Origin: Aggregatilinea lenta
GTDB lineage: Bacteria; Chloroflexota; Anaerolineae; Aggregatilineales; Aggregatilineaceae
NCBI RefSeq assembly: GCF_003569045.1
Contig: NZ_BFCB01000004.1
Location: 124,001-188,000 of the forward strand
DNA length: 64,000 bases
Reading direction: 5' to 3'
Under the pieces are notes generated by a model. It did no database searches. It was not told the origin of the DNA and worked only from the letters and a program-made list of their open reading frames with translations. Made by a program: the position numbers and the translations under genes. This document shows positions 52,591-61,836 of the stretch, one piece after another; the first letter of the stretch is position 1, and each line of letters opens with the position of its first letter.

Positions 52591-53877
52591 TCAGCCCTCA
52601 GCCAGCGTCAGGTAGAACCCCGCGATCAGCACGTCGCCGTCTTCGCCCCACGAGGCCGCGTAGCGGTAGGCGGGCACCAGCGGCAGGTAGCCGAGCAGGG
52701 TGCTGTCACCCATCCCCACGTCGAGCAGCTCCAGGATCACGTCGATCGAGGTATCGCCCTCGTAGAGCGAGGGGCCGACATCTTCCATTGGCTCCTGGAG
52801 CGTGCGCCACGCAACCAGGATCTGCGCGCCATCTGGGGACCACGTCGCGAAGGTGGGATAGAGCAGATCCGGGTTGTCACCCGCCACTTCGACGGGCTGG
52901 GCGAGCGGATGGATTGCGCCTGACTCCACGTCCATCCAGAAGGCCCAAGTGCTGCTCGGCATCGTGCCCGGATTGCCCATCCAGAGCAGCAGGCGCGCGC
53001 CGTCCGGAGACCACATCACAGGCGCGATCACAAAGACCTCCTGCGCCTCCGGGAAAATCTCGCGGTAAGGCTCCAGCGCCGTCGCCAGCGACAGCACCAG
53101 CTCCGGCTCGCCGCTTTCCAGGTCCACGCGCCACAGGCCGTCCGCCAGCGGCTCAGCCCTCGCGTGGCGCGTGGAAAACAGCAGCGTGCCGCTATCCGGC
53201 GACCAGGCAAAGCTGACGACCGTGCCCAGGTCGCGGTCGCCAGCGGCATAGCCGGGCAGGCCGGTGACCTGCTGCGCGTCGCCTGTGGCGGCGTCCACGA
53301 GAGTGACGTACGAGCGCTTGATTTCGCCCGCAGCGTTGGCGGCGGTGCGCTCCACCGCGATCTGCGTGCCGTCCGGCGACCACGCCGGGGAGCTGTCAAC
53401 GATCAGGTTCGGCACGGAATTGATGCCGAAGCTGCCCTCGACGCCATCATCCGCAAGCGTCACGAGGCTGCCATCCGCTGCGTTCATGACGGTCAGATCG
53501 GTGTCGTAGAGGTAGACGAACGGCGCGCCCACGATGGCGAGCTGCGAAGCATCCGGCGACCACCCGAACGGCCCGAAAAGCTCACGCGGCGGGGCATTGA
53601 GGTGCGCTTCCGGCGGGAGGGCGACGCAGGTTTCGTCGATGGTGGGCATTTCGACAACGCACAGCGAATCCGCTTCCTGGACGGCAAAATGTCGCCCGTC
53701 CGGGCCGGTGGTGATCCGGTTCAGGGGATAGCCCGTGCTGTCCAGCGAGGTCGCGGACTCGACGTGCCAGTCGTTCCCCTGGGCGCTGGCCGGGCTGGTG
53801 ATGGGCGCGGCGGCCAGTGGCAGCGCCAGTGCCAGGAGGAGTGCAAACACAACAAGCGGAAGCAAGCGATGGTTCAC
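52591..53877 (-). CDS. Secreted TolB-like PD40 protein
   Basis: 428 residues. Signal peptide (LLPLVVFALLLALALPLAAA). Repeated propeller blades with PD40 motifs: WSPDASQLAIVG, WSPDGTQIAVER, WSPDSGTLLFST, WSPDGARLLLW, WSPDGAQILVAW. Unlike the PD40 protein at 15758 it lacks a membrane anchor. The third secreted PD40 protein of the window. Function unknown; propellers of this type usually bind protein or carbohydrate. It lies upstream of no obvious partner; the next gene is an ABC exporter on the same strand. Confidence 0.8.
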   Translation of the reverse strand: MNHRLLPLVVFALLLALALPLAAAPITSPASAQGNDWHVESATSLDSTGYPLNRITTGPDGRHFAVQEADSLCVVEMPTIDETCVALPPEAHLNAPPRELFGPFGWSPDASQLAIVGAPFVYLYDTDLTVMNAADGSLVTLADDGVEGSFGINSVPNLIVDSSPAWSPDGTQIAVERTAANAAGEIKRSYVTLVDAATGDAQQVTGLPGYAAGDRDLGTVVSFAWSPDSGTLLFSTRHARAEPLADGLWRVDLESGEPELVLSLATALEPYREIFPEAQEVFVIAPVMWSPDGARLLLWMGNPGTMPSSTWAFWMDVESGAIHPLAQPVEVAGDNPDLLYPTFATWSPDGAQILVAWRTLQEPMEDVGPSLYEGDTSIDVILELLDVGMGDSTLLGYLPLVPAYRYAASWGEDGDVLIAGFYLTLAEG

Positions 53878-53935
53878 TTACGCTCTCCTTTGATGCAGTG
53901 TGCAGGGAGCCGATAGAGGATCGCGGCGGGGGGAC

Positions 53936-55768
53936 TCATGCCTCGGTCCCGCCGCGCAGTTGGGTCATGTACAGGTTATAGTAATGCCCGTGCTGGGCCA
54001 GCAATTCCGCGTGCGTGCCGCGCTCGATGATGCGTCCATGATCCATCACCACGACCTGATCGGCGCGTACGATGGTGCTCAGCCGGTGGGCGATGACGAA
54101 GGACGTGCGGCCTTCCAGAATGCGCCCCAGGGCGGCCTGCATTTGCAGCTCGGTGAGCGTGTCCACGCTGCTGGTGGCCTCGTCAAGCACGATGATCACC
54201 GGGTCGGCCAGCAGCGCGCGCGTGAACGAGATCAGTTGGCGCTGGCCCGCGCTCAAGCGCGATCCGCCTTCCTCCACGTCTGTGTCGTACCCTTTCGGGA
54301 ACTGTGAAATGAACTCGTGCGCGCCCGTTTCGCGCGCGGCGGCTTCAATTTCCTCGTCGGTGGCGTCGAGCCGCCCGTAGCGCAGATTGTCGCGGATGGT
54401 CGTGGCGAACAGCCCGATGTCCTGCGGGACCCAGGCCATTTGCGCGCGCAGCGAGTCCAGGGTCGCAGCGGTGATGTCGTGCCCGTCGAACAGGATCTGC
54501 CCGCTCTGCGGCTCATAGAAGCGGCCCAGCAGGCGTACCAGCGTGCTCTTGCCCGCGCCGGTGTGGCCGACGAGTGCGACCATCTGCCCCGGCGCGACGG
54601 AGAGCGAGACGTCGTGCAGGATGTTGGCGGGCGCTTCGTCGTCTGCGTGCGCGTCCGCCGCTACCTCGTCGCCGGATTGGTCCTGGTCGGGCAGGACATA
54701 AGTGAACGACACGTCGCGCATCTCGACTTCGCCGCGCAGCCGGGGCAGGGGATCCGCGCCGGGGTGGCTGACGATTTCCGGCTGGGTGTCAAGCACGTTC
54801 AGGATGCGCTCGCCCGCGGCGGCGGCTTCCTGAAACTGGTCGAGGCGCATGGCGAGGTCGCGGATCGGGTCGAAGAACAGGTTCAGGTAGAGCAGGAACG
54901 CGACCAGCGTGCCGGGGTCGAGCGTGCCGTTCAGGACGCGCACGCCGCCGACCGCGATCACCATCGCGATGCCGAGCTGCGAGATCACGTCGATGCCGGG
55001 CAGAAAGACGGACGAGAGCATGTCCGCGCGCAGGCTGGCGCGCAGCTCGCCCGTGGCAACGGCTTGGAACTGCGAGGTCTGGCGATACTCGCGCACGAAT
55101 GCCTGAATGATGCGCATCCCGGCGAGGCTCTCTTGCAACGTGGCGGAGACGACGCCAACTGCCTCACGCACCGCGCGATACTGGCGGGTAGCCCGCCTGC
55201 GCCACCACAGCGTCAGCCCGGCCATCAGCGGCACGATGACCAGCGTCAGCAGGGCCAGGGACCAGTCGAAGATCAGCAGCAGGACGACGATCCCGACGAG
55301 GATCATGCTGTTGCTGATGAAGTTGATCACCGCCCAGGTGATGAAGTTTTGCAGCGAATTGCTGTCTTCGGTGATGCGGGCCATCATGTCGCCGACGCGG
55401 TTGTGGTCGTAGTAGGACATGTCCATGTCGAGGTACTTGTAGAACAACGCCTGCCGGACCTGTTGGATCGCGTGTTGGCCGATCCAGATCATGTGCCACA
55501 TTTGCGCGCGCAGGCCGAATGCCTCGACCGTGACGGTGATCAGAAAGAGCAGGCTGTAGCGCGTGAGTGCGCCGCTGTCGCCCGCGACGAGGCCCTGGTT
55601 GATTGCCTGACGGACCAGCGAGGGTGAGATCAGGACGGTGGCGGATGTGACCAGCATCAGCAGCACGACGCCAATCACGCGGCGGCGGTAGGGCTGGACG
55701 AAGCCGAGCAGGCGGCTCAGCGTTTCGAGCATGGGGCGTTCGAGCTGGGCTTTGTCGGCGCCAATCAT
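53936..55768 (-). CDS. ABC exporter half, canonical-Glu subunit
   Basis: 610 residues from ATG 55768, with GGAG 8 bases upstream; an upstream frame to 55939 is a shadow of the neighbour. An N-terminal six-helix ABC type-I membrane domain, then an NBD: Walker A VGHTGAGKST, signature LSAGQRQ (Ala replaces Gly) and Walker B IIVLDEATSSVDT with the catalytic Glu; H-loop IAHRLSTI. It overlaps the next subunit by 4 bases. The pair probably forms a heterodimeric exporter for a drug, lipid or peptide. Confidence 0.93.
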   Translation of the reverse strand: MIGADKAQLERPMLETLSRLLGFVQPYRRRVIGVVLLMLVTSATVLISPSLVRQAINQGLVAGDSGALTRYSLLFLITVTVEAFGLRAQMWHMIWIGQHAIQQVRQALFYKYLDMDMSYYDHNRVGDMMARITEDSNSLQNFITWAVINFISNSMILVGIVVLLLIFDWSLALLTLVIVPLMAGLTLWWRRRATRQYRAVREAVGVVSATLQESLAGMRIIQAFVREYRQTSQFQAVATGELRASLRADMLSSVFLPGIDVISQLGIAMVIAVGGVRVLNGTLDPGTLVAFLLYLNLFFDPIRDLAMRLDQFQEAAAAGERILNVLDTQPEIVSHPGADPLPRLRGEVEMRDVSFTYVLPDQDQSGDEVAADAHADDEAPANILHDVSLSVAPGQMVALVGHTGAGKSTLVRLLGRFYEPQSGQILFDGHDITAATLDSLRAQMAWVPQDIGLFATTIRDNLRYGRLDATDEEIEAAARETGAHEFISQFPKGYDTDVEEGGSRLSAGQRQLISFTRALLADPVIIVLDEATSSVDTLTELQMQAALGRILEGRTSFVIAHRLSTIVRADQVVVMDHGRIIERGTHAELLAQHGHYYNLYMTQLRGGTEA

Positions 55769-57684
55769 GAGCGGTTCTCCTTGTCGCCGCGAATGTGCAG
55801 CATGTCCGTGCGGCTGCGTTTGTCCGGCTCGCGATCGTCCGCCGCCAGCGGCAGCTCCCGGACCGGCAGATCCTCGTCGTTGAGGCCGATTCCGCGAATG
55901 TCTTCCTCCGGGGCATCGGCGGTGGTTTGCAGATGCCACAGGTGCGCGTAGCGCCCGTCGAGCCGCACCAGTTCGTCGTGCGTGCCGCGCTCGACGATGC
56001 GGCCCGCTTCGAGCATCAGGATCTGGTCGGCGTGGCGCACAGTGCTCAGCCGCTGCGCGACGATCAGCGTGGTGCGGCCCTGCATCAGCGTTTGCAGCGC
56101 GGCGCGGATCTCGTACTCGGTGCGACTGTCCACACTGGCGGTCGCGTCATCCAGGATCAGCAGGCGCGGATTGACCAGCAGCGCGCGGGCGATGGCGATG
56201 CGCTGGCGCTGCCCGCCAGAGAGCGTAACGCCGCGCTCACCGACCAGGGTGCTGTAGCCGTCGGGAAATTCCAGAATGAAGTGGTGCGCGCGTGCCGCCT
56301 GGGCTGCCGCAATGATCTCGGCGTGGGTGGCGTCGGGCCGCCCGAAGGCGATGTTTTCCGCAATGGTGGCGTTGAATAAAAAAGTGCTCTGCATGACGAA
56401 GCCGACCTGCGCGCGCAGCAGCTTGAGCGGAAGCCGGCGCACGTCGATCCCGTCGATGCAGATACTTCCGCTGGTGACGTCGTAAAAACGCGGGATAAGG
56501 TCGATTAGCGTGGTCTTGCCGCTGCCGGTCGTGCCGACGATGGCGGTCACCGTGTCCGGCGCGGCCTCGAACGAGATGTCGTAGAGCACGTCCACCTGCG
56601 GCTCGTCTTCGTGCGGGTCGTAAACGAACGACACGTCGTCGAACACGATGTGCCCGTCGATCTGGCCGGGATTGATCGCGCCCGCCGGGGACTTGATCGC
56701 GGGGGTCGTGTCCATGATGGCGAAGATACGCTTGCCATTGGCGACGGCGCGCGCGGTGACGTCGATCATGTAGGCGAGGCGGTGCGCGGGCAGGGTCAGC
56801 AAGCCGACGTAGCCGTTGAATGCGACCAGCGTGCCCAGCGAGAGCTGGCCGTCGAGCACGGCGCGCCCGCCGAAGAACAGCAGCACGAAGGTCATGACGC
56901 TGACGACGTACCAGATGATCGGCTGGGCGCGCGTGAACAACGTGGCATAACTTAGCCACGCGGCCAGCACCTTGTCGTTGTCCTCTTCGAAGCGGTCGCG
57001 GGCGTAAGGTTCCTGCGCGAAGGCCTTGACGACGACGATCTGCGAGAGGTTTTCCTGAATGCGCGCGTACATATCGCCGCGTACGCTGCGGATGGCGCGG
57101 ATGCGCGGCTCGATGCGCACGCCGAAATAGTAGGCGACCCCGAACAGGATCGGGACCGGCACGAGGAACAGCGCAGCCAGCGGCGCATGAATGCTGAACA
57201 TGGTCGCGTAGATGCCGACCAGCAGCACGACGAGGTTGATCGCGTCGCCGATGACGATGCCCGCGAAGAACCGGATCTCGTCCACGTCGCCGATGAGGCG
57301 GCTCATAAGCTGGCCGGTGCGCGTCCGGTCATAGTAGGCAAAGGGCAGACGTTGAAGGTGCGCAAAAAGGTCGAGCCGCAGCGCGTAAGCGACCTTGCGA
57401 CCCAGCCACTGCGTGCCATAGCGCTGGCCGAAGTTGATCCCGGCGCGTGCTACGGCCAGGGCGACGAGGAGCACCGCCGCGCTGGTGAGCGTCTGGTTCT
57501 TGCTCCAACCGGTTGGGAGCAGAGGGAAGTGCTGCTGCTCGCCAGTGGCGACGTCGACGGCCTCACCGATCAGCCACGGGCCGACCAGCGTCAGCAGGCT
57601 GACGGCGATCAGGCAGACGTAGGACAGCGCGGCGACGCGCCAGTACGGGCGCATGTAGCGAAGAATGCGGAGCAGAATGGTCAT
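55765..57684 (-). CDS. ABC exporter half, degenerate Walker B subunit
   Basis: 639 residues. Six-helix membrane domain, then an NBD with Walker A VGTTGSGKTT, intact signature LSGGQRQ and Walker B LLILDDATASVDS, where the catalytic Glu is Asp. The H-loop is AQRLSTV, with Gln for the usual His position plus one. With the LSAGQ signature in its partner this gives one degenerate and one consensus ATP site, as in TM287/288-type exporters. GGGAGAG lies about 10 bases before the ATG. TATAAT at 57768-57763 may be its -10, with no good -35. Confidence 0.93.
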   Translation of the reverse strand: MTILLRILRYMRPYWRVAALSYVCLIAVSLLTLVGPWLIGEAVDVATGEQQHFPLLPTGWSKNQTLTSAAVLLVALAVARAGINFGQRYGTQWLGRKVAYALRLDLFAHLQRLPFAYYDRTRTGQLMSRLIGDVDEIRFFAGIVIGDAINLVVLLVGIYATMFSIHAPLAALFLVPVPILFGVAYYFGVRIEPRIRAIRSVRGDMYARIQENLSQIVVVKAFAQEPYARDRFEEDNDKVLAAWLSYATLFTRAQPIIWYVVSVMTFVLLFFGGRAVLDGQLSLGTLVAFNGYVGLLTLPAHRLAYMIDVTARAVANGKRIFAIMDTTPAIKSPAGAINPGQIDGHIVFDDVSFVYDPHEDEPQVDVLYDISFEAAPDTVTAIVGTTGSGKTTLIDLIPRFYDVTSGSICIDGIDVRRLPLKLLRAQVGFVMQSTFLFNATIAENIAFGRPDATHAEIIAAAQAARAHHFILEFPDGYSTLVGERGVTLSGGQRQRIAIARALLVNPRLLILDDATASVDSRTEYEIRAALQTLMQGRTTLIVAQRLSTVRHADQILMLEAGRIVERGTHDELVRLDGRYAHLWHLQTTADAPEEDIRGIGLNDEDLPVRELPLAADDREPDKRSRTDMLHIRGDKENRS

Positions 57685-57983
57685 GAGGGCAGGTCTCTCC
57701 CCAGACTACGTGCGGTCGGCGGGCAGCGGGCGGACGCGTTCCGGCGACGTAAAAAGAATTTTATTATAGCGTAACGACAGTCAGATGCGATGGCAGACAG
57801 GCGTGGGGAAGTCGTTGATTTCGGCGGTTCGGCGCGCAGAAGTAACGTTTGGCAGCGCGAGAATGGGCGGAATGCCACACGATGACCGGGCCGCGCAGCA
57901 CTATACTAAGATTGGGAGGTTACTCACGAATAAAACGAACATTATTTGAGTTAACTTATTTTGAGTTAACGAAGAGGAGAGAC
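57685..57983. other. Divergent gap with a 15-bp-period direct repeat
   Basis: No gene. Just before the iorA ribosome-binding site the sequence TTTGAGTTAAC occurs twice, at 57945-57955 and 57960-57970, 15 bases apart. Each contains the palindrome GTTAAC. Such a tandem site next to the start may be an operator for a repressor or activator. TATACT at 57902-57907 may be a -10. Confidence 0.5.
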
Positions 57984-59576
57984 ATGGATCGATTTGTCCC
58001 ATTAGGGAACGAGGCGCTGGCGCAGGGCGCACTCGACGCCGGGGTGTCCGGCCTGTACGCCTATCCGGGCACGCCATCCACCGAAATTATGGAGTACGTG
58101 CAGCGGTCGGCGGAGGCCGCAGAGCGGGGTGTACACCGCCGCTGGTCCGCCAACGAGAAGACGGCGGTCGAGGCGGCGCTGGGCATGTCCTACGCGGGCA
58201 AGCGCGCGATGGCGTGCATGAAGCACGTCGGGCTGAACGTCGCCGCCGACCCGTTCATGAACGCGGCGGTGATCGGCGTCAACGGGGGGCTGCTGATCGT
58301 CGCGGCGGACGACCCGTCGATGCACTCATCGCAGAACGAGCAGGATTCGCGCATGTACGGGCGCTTCGCGATGATCCCCACGCTGGAGCCGTCCGACCAG
58401 CAAGAAGCGTACGACGCGGCGCGGATCGGCTTCGCGCTGTCGGAGAAGTACAACGTACCGGTGCTGGTACGCATGACCACGCGCCTGTCGCACTCGCGCG
58501 CGAACGTCACGCGCCGGGACTCACGTCCCGAAAACGATCTAAACGTACCCGCCCACCTGCGGCAGTTCGTGCTGCTGCCGGGCGTGGCGCGGGTTCGCTA
58601 TGCGCAATTGATAGAGAAGCAGCCGTGCTTCGAGCAGGAAGCGGAAGAGTCGCCGCTGGTGCGCTACATGGATGGTCCCGACAAGAGTCTGGGCATCATC
58701 GCGTGCGGCCTCGCGCATAATTACCTGATGGAGAATTTTCCCGACGGTTGCCCGCACCCGGTGCTGAAGATCAGCCAGTATCCCGTGCCGCGCCGCCTGA
58801 TCGAGCGTTTGGTCGAGGCGTGCGACGACGTGCTGGTGCTGGAAGAAGGTATGCCGGTGGTCGAGGAGCAGATGCGCGGCTTCCCGTACGACGACGGGCG
58901 CGTGCATGGACGGCTGGACGGGACGCTGCCGCGCGCCGGAGAGCTGAATCCCGCGCTGGTGGCGCAGGCGCTCGGACGCGAAGCGCCGACGCTGTTCCTG
59001 GTGCCGGACGTGGTGACGGATCGCCCGCCGCAGTTGTGCCAGGGCTGCCCGCACGCAGATACCTACCGCGCGCTGAACGCCGCGCTGGAACCGTACAGCA
59101 AAGGCCGTGTGTTCTCGGACATCGGGTGTTATACGCTGGGCGCGCTGCCGCCGTTCGAGTCGATCAATACGTGTGTGGAGATGGGTGCGTCGATTACGAT
59201 GGCGAAGGGCGCAGCGGATGCGGGCCTGACGCCGACGGTGGCCGTCATCGGCGACTCGACCTTCAGCCATTCGGGCATGACCGGGCTGCTGGACGCAGTG
59301 CAGGCGCACGCGCCGGTGACCGTGATCATCCTCGACAACGAGACGACCGCCATGACCGGCGGTCAGGATTCCCCGGCGCACGGTGTGCTGGAGCAGATCG
59401 TGGGCGGGCTGGGCGTGCCGGAGGCACACGTGCGCGTGATCGAGCCGCTGCCGCGCCAGCACGAGGCCAACGCCGCCGTCATCGCCGAGGAACTGGCGTA
59501 CGCGGACGTGTCTGTGATTGTGGCGCGCCGCGAGTGTCTGGAAACGGCCCGGCGCAGAAAGCGAGGCCAGGCATGA
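57984..59576 (+). CDS. iorA: Indolepyruvate ferredoxin oxidoreductase alpha subunit lacking the ferredoxin domain
   Basis: 530 residues from ATG 57984 (GAGGAGAG 4 bases before). Pyrimidine-binding domain I begins LGNEALAQGALDAGVSGLYAYPGTPSTEI; the TPP domain has CQGCPHADTYRALN and AVIGDSTFSHSGMTGLLDAVQ ... DNETTAMTGGQ. Typical IorA is about 600-650 residues, with a C-terminal two-[4Fe-4S] ferredoxin. Here the protein stops at RECLETARRRKRGQA, with no CxxCxxC set. The stop overlaps the iorB ATG. It would decarboxylate aryl pyruvates to acyl-CoA, with electrons passing to ferredoxin by an unknown route. Confidence 0.88.
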   Translation: MDRFVPLGNEALAQGALDAGVSGLYAYPGTPSTEIMEYVQRSAEAAERGVHRRWSANEKTAVEAALGMSYAGKRAMACMKHVGLNVAADPFMNAAVIGVNGGLLIVAADDPSMHSSQNEQDSRMYGRFAMIPTLEPSDQQEAYDAARIGFALSEKYNVPVLVRMTTRLSHSRANVTRRDSRPENDLNVPAHLRQFVLLPGVARVRYAQLIEKQPCFEQEAEESPLVRYMDGPDKSLGIIACGLAHNYLMENFPDGCPHPVLKISQYPVPRRLIERLVEACDDVLVLEEGMPVVEEQMRGFPYDDGRVHGRLDGTLPRAGELNPALVAQALGREAPTLFLVPDVVTDRPPQLCQGCPHADTYRALNAALEPYSKGRVFSDIGCYTLGALPPFESINTCVEMGASITMAKGAADAGLTPTVAVIGDSTFSHSGMTGLLDAVQAHAPVTVIILDNETTAMTGGQDSPAHGVLEQIVGGLGVPEAHVRVIEPLPRQHEANAAVIAEELAYADVSVIVARRECLETARRRKRGQA

Positions 59577-60151
59577 AATACGACGTGATTCTGGCAGGTG
59601 TGGGCGGCCAGGGCGTGCTGAGCATCGCCGCGATCATCGCGCGGGCGGCGGCGGAGGCCGGGCTGTCGATCAAGCAGTCGGAAGTGCACGGCATGGCGCA
59701 GCGGGGCGGGGCGGTGGAAAGCCACCTGCGTCTGGCGGATCACCCGATTCACTCCGACCTGATCCCGACCGGGCACGCGGATATGCTGCTGGCGATGGAG
59801 CCGATGGAAGCGCTGCGCTACGTGCCGTTCCTCGCGCCGTCGGGCGCGATCGTCGCGGACCGCACGCAGGTCGTCAACATCCCGAACTATCCCGATGCGA
59901 CCGAAGTCTACGATGCGCTGGAGCGCTTCCCGTGCGTGCGGCTGGTGGACGCGAGCCAGATCGCGCGCAGTTTGCACGCGGCGCGGGCGTCGAATATGGC
60001 ACTGCTGGGCGCGGCATCGGCGTTTTTGCCGCTGCCTCCCGCCGACCTGGAAGCCGCAATCGGCGCGATCTTCGGGCGCAAGGGCGAGGCGGTCGTGGAG
60101 AAGAACATTGCCGCATTCCGGGCTGGGCGCGAGGCGGCCTGCGGCGACTAG
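59573..60151 (+). CDS. iorB: Indolepyruvate oxidoreductase beta subunit (2-oxoacid:acceptor oxidoreductase gamma domain)
   Basis: 192 residues. The domain has GVGGQGVLSIAAIIARAAAEAGLSIKQSEVHGMAQRGGAVESHLRL, the CoA/2-oxoacid-binding fold of the gamma subunit. It overlaps iorA by 4 bases (ATGA), showing translational coupling. IorAB act together in aromatic amino-acid degradation, feeding phenylacetyl- or indoleacetyl-CoA. No paaK or ferredoxin gene is nearby. Confidence 0.93.
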   Translation: MKYDVILAGVGGQGVLSIAAIIARAAAEAGLSIKQSEVHGMAQRGGAVESHLRLADHPIHSDLIPTGHADMLLAMEPMEALRYVPFLAPSGAIVADRTQVVNIPNYPDATEVYDALERFPCVRLVDASQIARSLHAARASNMALLGAASAFLPLPPADLEAAIGAIFGRKGEAVVEKNIAAFRAGREAACGD

Positions 60152-60174
60152 CACGTTAAGGGTCCGAACGATCG

Positions 60175-60208
60175 AAAACAGGCAGGGCCACCCGGCTCTG
60201 CCTGTTTT
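60175..60208. terminator. Bidirectional terminator between convergent genes
   Basis: AAAACAGGCAGGGCC (60175-60189) / GGCTCTGCCTGTTTT (60194-60208), one mismatch, 4-base loop. A- and T-runs on the two strands serve iorB and the DinB gene. Confidence 0.88.
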
Positions 60209-60228
60209 ATGTCGCGGCGGAAAAAGAC

Positions 60229-60699
60229 TCAGCCGATCCAGGTTTGGAGCTTGTCGGTCAGCGGTTTGTTCATGACGCGCAGGTAGACGGTGATCTTGCC
60301 GAAGAAGATCAGCAGCGCCTGGATGTAGACGTCAAGCTGAAATTCGACCGGGACGTCGAAGCCGCGCGAAATGCTTCGCGTCACGTCCTCGTCCGTGAGC
60401 GCCTTGACGGCGGTTTCCATCTCGGCGTCGAGCGTGTGGTACCAGTCCAGCAGCCTGGCGACGCCCGTCTCGACGGATGCATCGGGAGTGCGGTAGTTGA
60501 GATCCTGCGTGAAGGTCTTGAACGACTGCGCGTATGAGTGCTCGATCTCGCCCATTTCGCGGCAGAGCGCGCCGAGGGTCATGGCCTGCCCGCCGGGGTT
60601 GAAAGCCAGATCCGCGTCGGTGAGCGTGTTCATGAACTCGTCACGCATGCCGTGTGTGCCCTCAATCATCGACCATTTTTCGACAAGTGCCTGATGCAT
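60229..60699 (-). CDS. DinB-like four-helix-bundle protein
   Basis: 156 residues from ATG 60699 (AAGGAGG 5 bases before); longer frames are non-coding. The predicted all-helical bundle with RDEFMNTLTDADLAFNPGGQAMTLGALCREMGEIEHSYAQSF resembles DinB/DUF664 proteins, where three histidines usually bind a metal. Here H54-like (EIEHSY) and a WYHTLD His are visible; the third is unclear. Function of most members is unknown; some are thiol transferases or stress-induced. Confidence 0.7.
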   Translation of the reverse strand: MHQALVEKWSMIEGTHGMRDEFMNTLTDADLAFNPGGQAMTLGALCREMGEIEHSYAQSFKTFTQDLNYRTPDASVETGVARLLDWYHTLDAEMETAVKALTDEDVTRSISRGFDVPVEFQLDVYIQALLIFFGKITVYLRVMNKPLTDKLQTWIG

Positions 60700-60834
60700 G
60701 GTGCCTCCTTGTGTGTGTGATTCTGCTTCGATCTTAGCGCGAAGGGCGTGTAGAGGATTGTAAAAACACGACCAATAACAGAACCGGTGTGCTATGCTCT
60801 GGCGTGAATGCAGCGAAGGGCAGCGGAGCAGTCG

Positions 60835-61635
60835 ATGCGGCAAACCGTGCAAAACAAAGCGAAGGGCCTGTTAACCGGCGAGCAAGCGTTCCGGCTGGCG
60901 CGCTACGCGCCTGCGCCGGATCTGGCCTTCTTCATCGAACACTTCTGGGTTGTGGATTGGGATCTGCGCGGGCGGCCCTCCTTCCTGCAGGAGAATTTGC
61001 CGTATCCCTCGGTGCACATCGTGATCGAGCCGGACCGGTCCGGCATCTTCGGCGTGATGACGGGCAAGTTCACGCGGCGGTTGGAGGGCAAAAGCGGCGC
61101 GTTCGGCATCAAATTCAGGCCGGGCGCGTTTTATCCGTTCGTGCGGTCGTCCGTCTCTGTGCTGACGGACCGCGTGCTGCCGCTCGACGCCGTGTTCGGG
61201 GACGCGGGCCGGTCGTTCGAGGCGGCGATGCTGGCGCTGGAGGGGGATGATCCGCGCATCGAGCAGGCCGAGACGTTTCTGCGCGAGCGGCTCCCCGCAC
61301 AGGACAACGCCATTGCCGAGGTGAACCGCATCATCGAGTGCATCGTCGCCGACCGGGCGATCACGAAGGTCGATCACGTCGTGGTGCGACTGGATCTGAG
61401 TAAGCGCGGGTTGCAGCGGCTGTTCCATGATTATGTGGGCGCAAGCCCGAAGTGGGTGATCAAACGCTGTCGCCTGCACGAAGCCGCCGAACAGGCGGCG
61501 GGCCGCCAGCAGGTGAACTGGGCGCGGCTGGCGCAAGATCTGGGCTACTTCGATCAGGCACATTTTATCAAGGACTTCAAGGCGATGGTGGGCAAAACGC
61601 CTGCCGATTATGCCAGCGCACACGAGAGTGCCTAG
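60835..61635 (+). CDS. AraC-family transcriptional regulator with DUF6597 N-terminal domain
   Basis: 266 residues from ATG 60835 (GGAG 6 bases before); ATG 60808 is an alternative. The N-terminus (LARYAPAPDLAFFIEHFWVVDWDLRG) is the DUF6597-type ligand/sensor domain. The C-terminal AraC HTH reads VNWARLAQDLGYFDQAHFIKDFKAMVGKTPADYA. It faces the divergent DinB gene, which it may regulate, with 135 bases between the starts. Confidence 0.9.
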   Translation: MRQTVQNKAKGLLTGEQAFRLARYAPAPDLAFFIEHFWVVDWDLRGRPSFLQENLPYPSVHIVIEPDRSGIFGVMTGKFTRRLEGKSGAFGIKFRPGAFYPFVRSSVSVLTDRVLPLDAVFGDAGRSFEAAMLALEGDDPRIEQAETFLRERLPAQDNAIAEVNRIIECIVADRAITKVDHVVVRLDLSKRGLQRLFHDYVGASPKWVIKRCRLHEAAEQAAGRQQVNWARLAQDLGYFDQAHFIKDFKAMVGKTPADYASAHESA

Positions 61636-61836
61636 CCGAATCTTCGCGGCGGCGCACCGGGACGGCACGTTCTGCGTATAGTCATCTGCATGGAGGAACA
61701 CGCCGGGCGTGGCGGCAAATCGCCCCTACGTCCGGTTTGTTTTGGCGTGAGAGGCCGCCGTAGTGCAGGCGGCGGTTGGCAGATCCGCTCTGATCTGGGA
61801 TGATCGGGGGTGGAGTGTCGCACTCGAAGGAGACCT

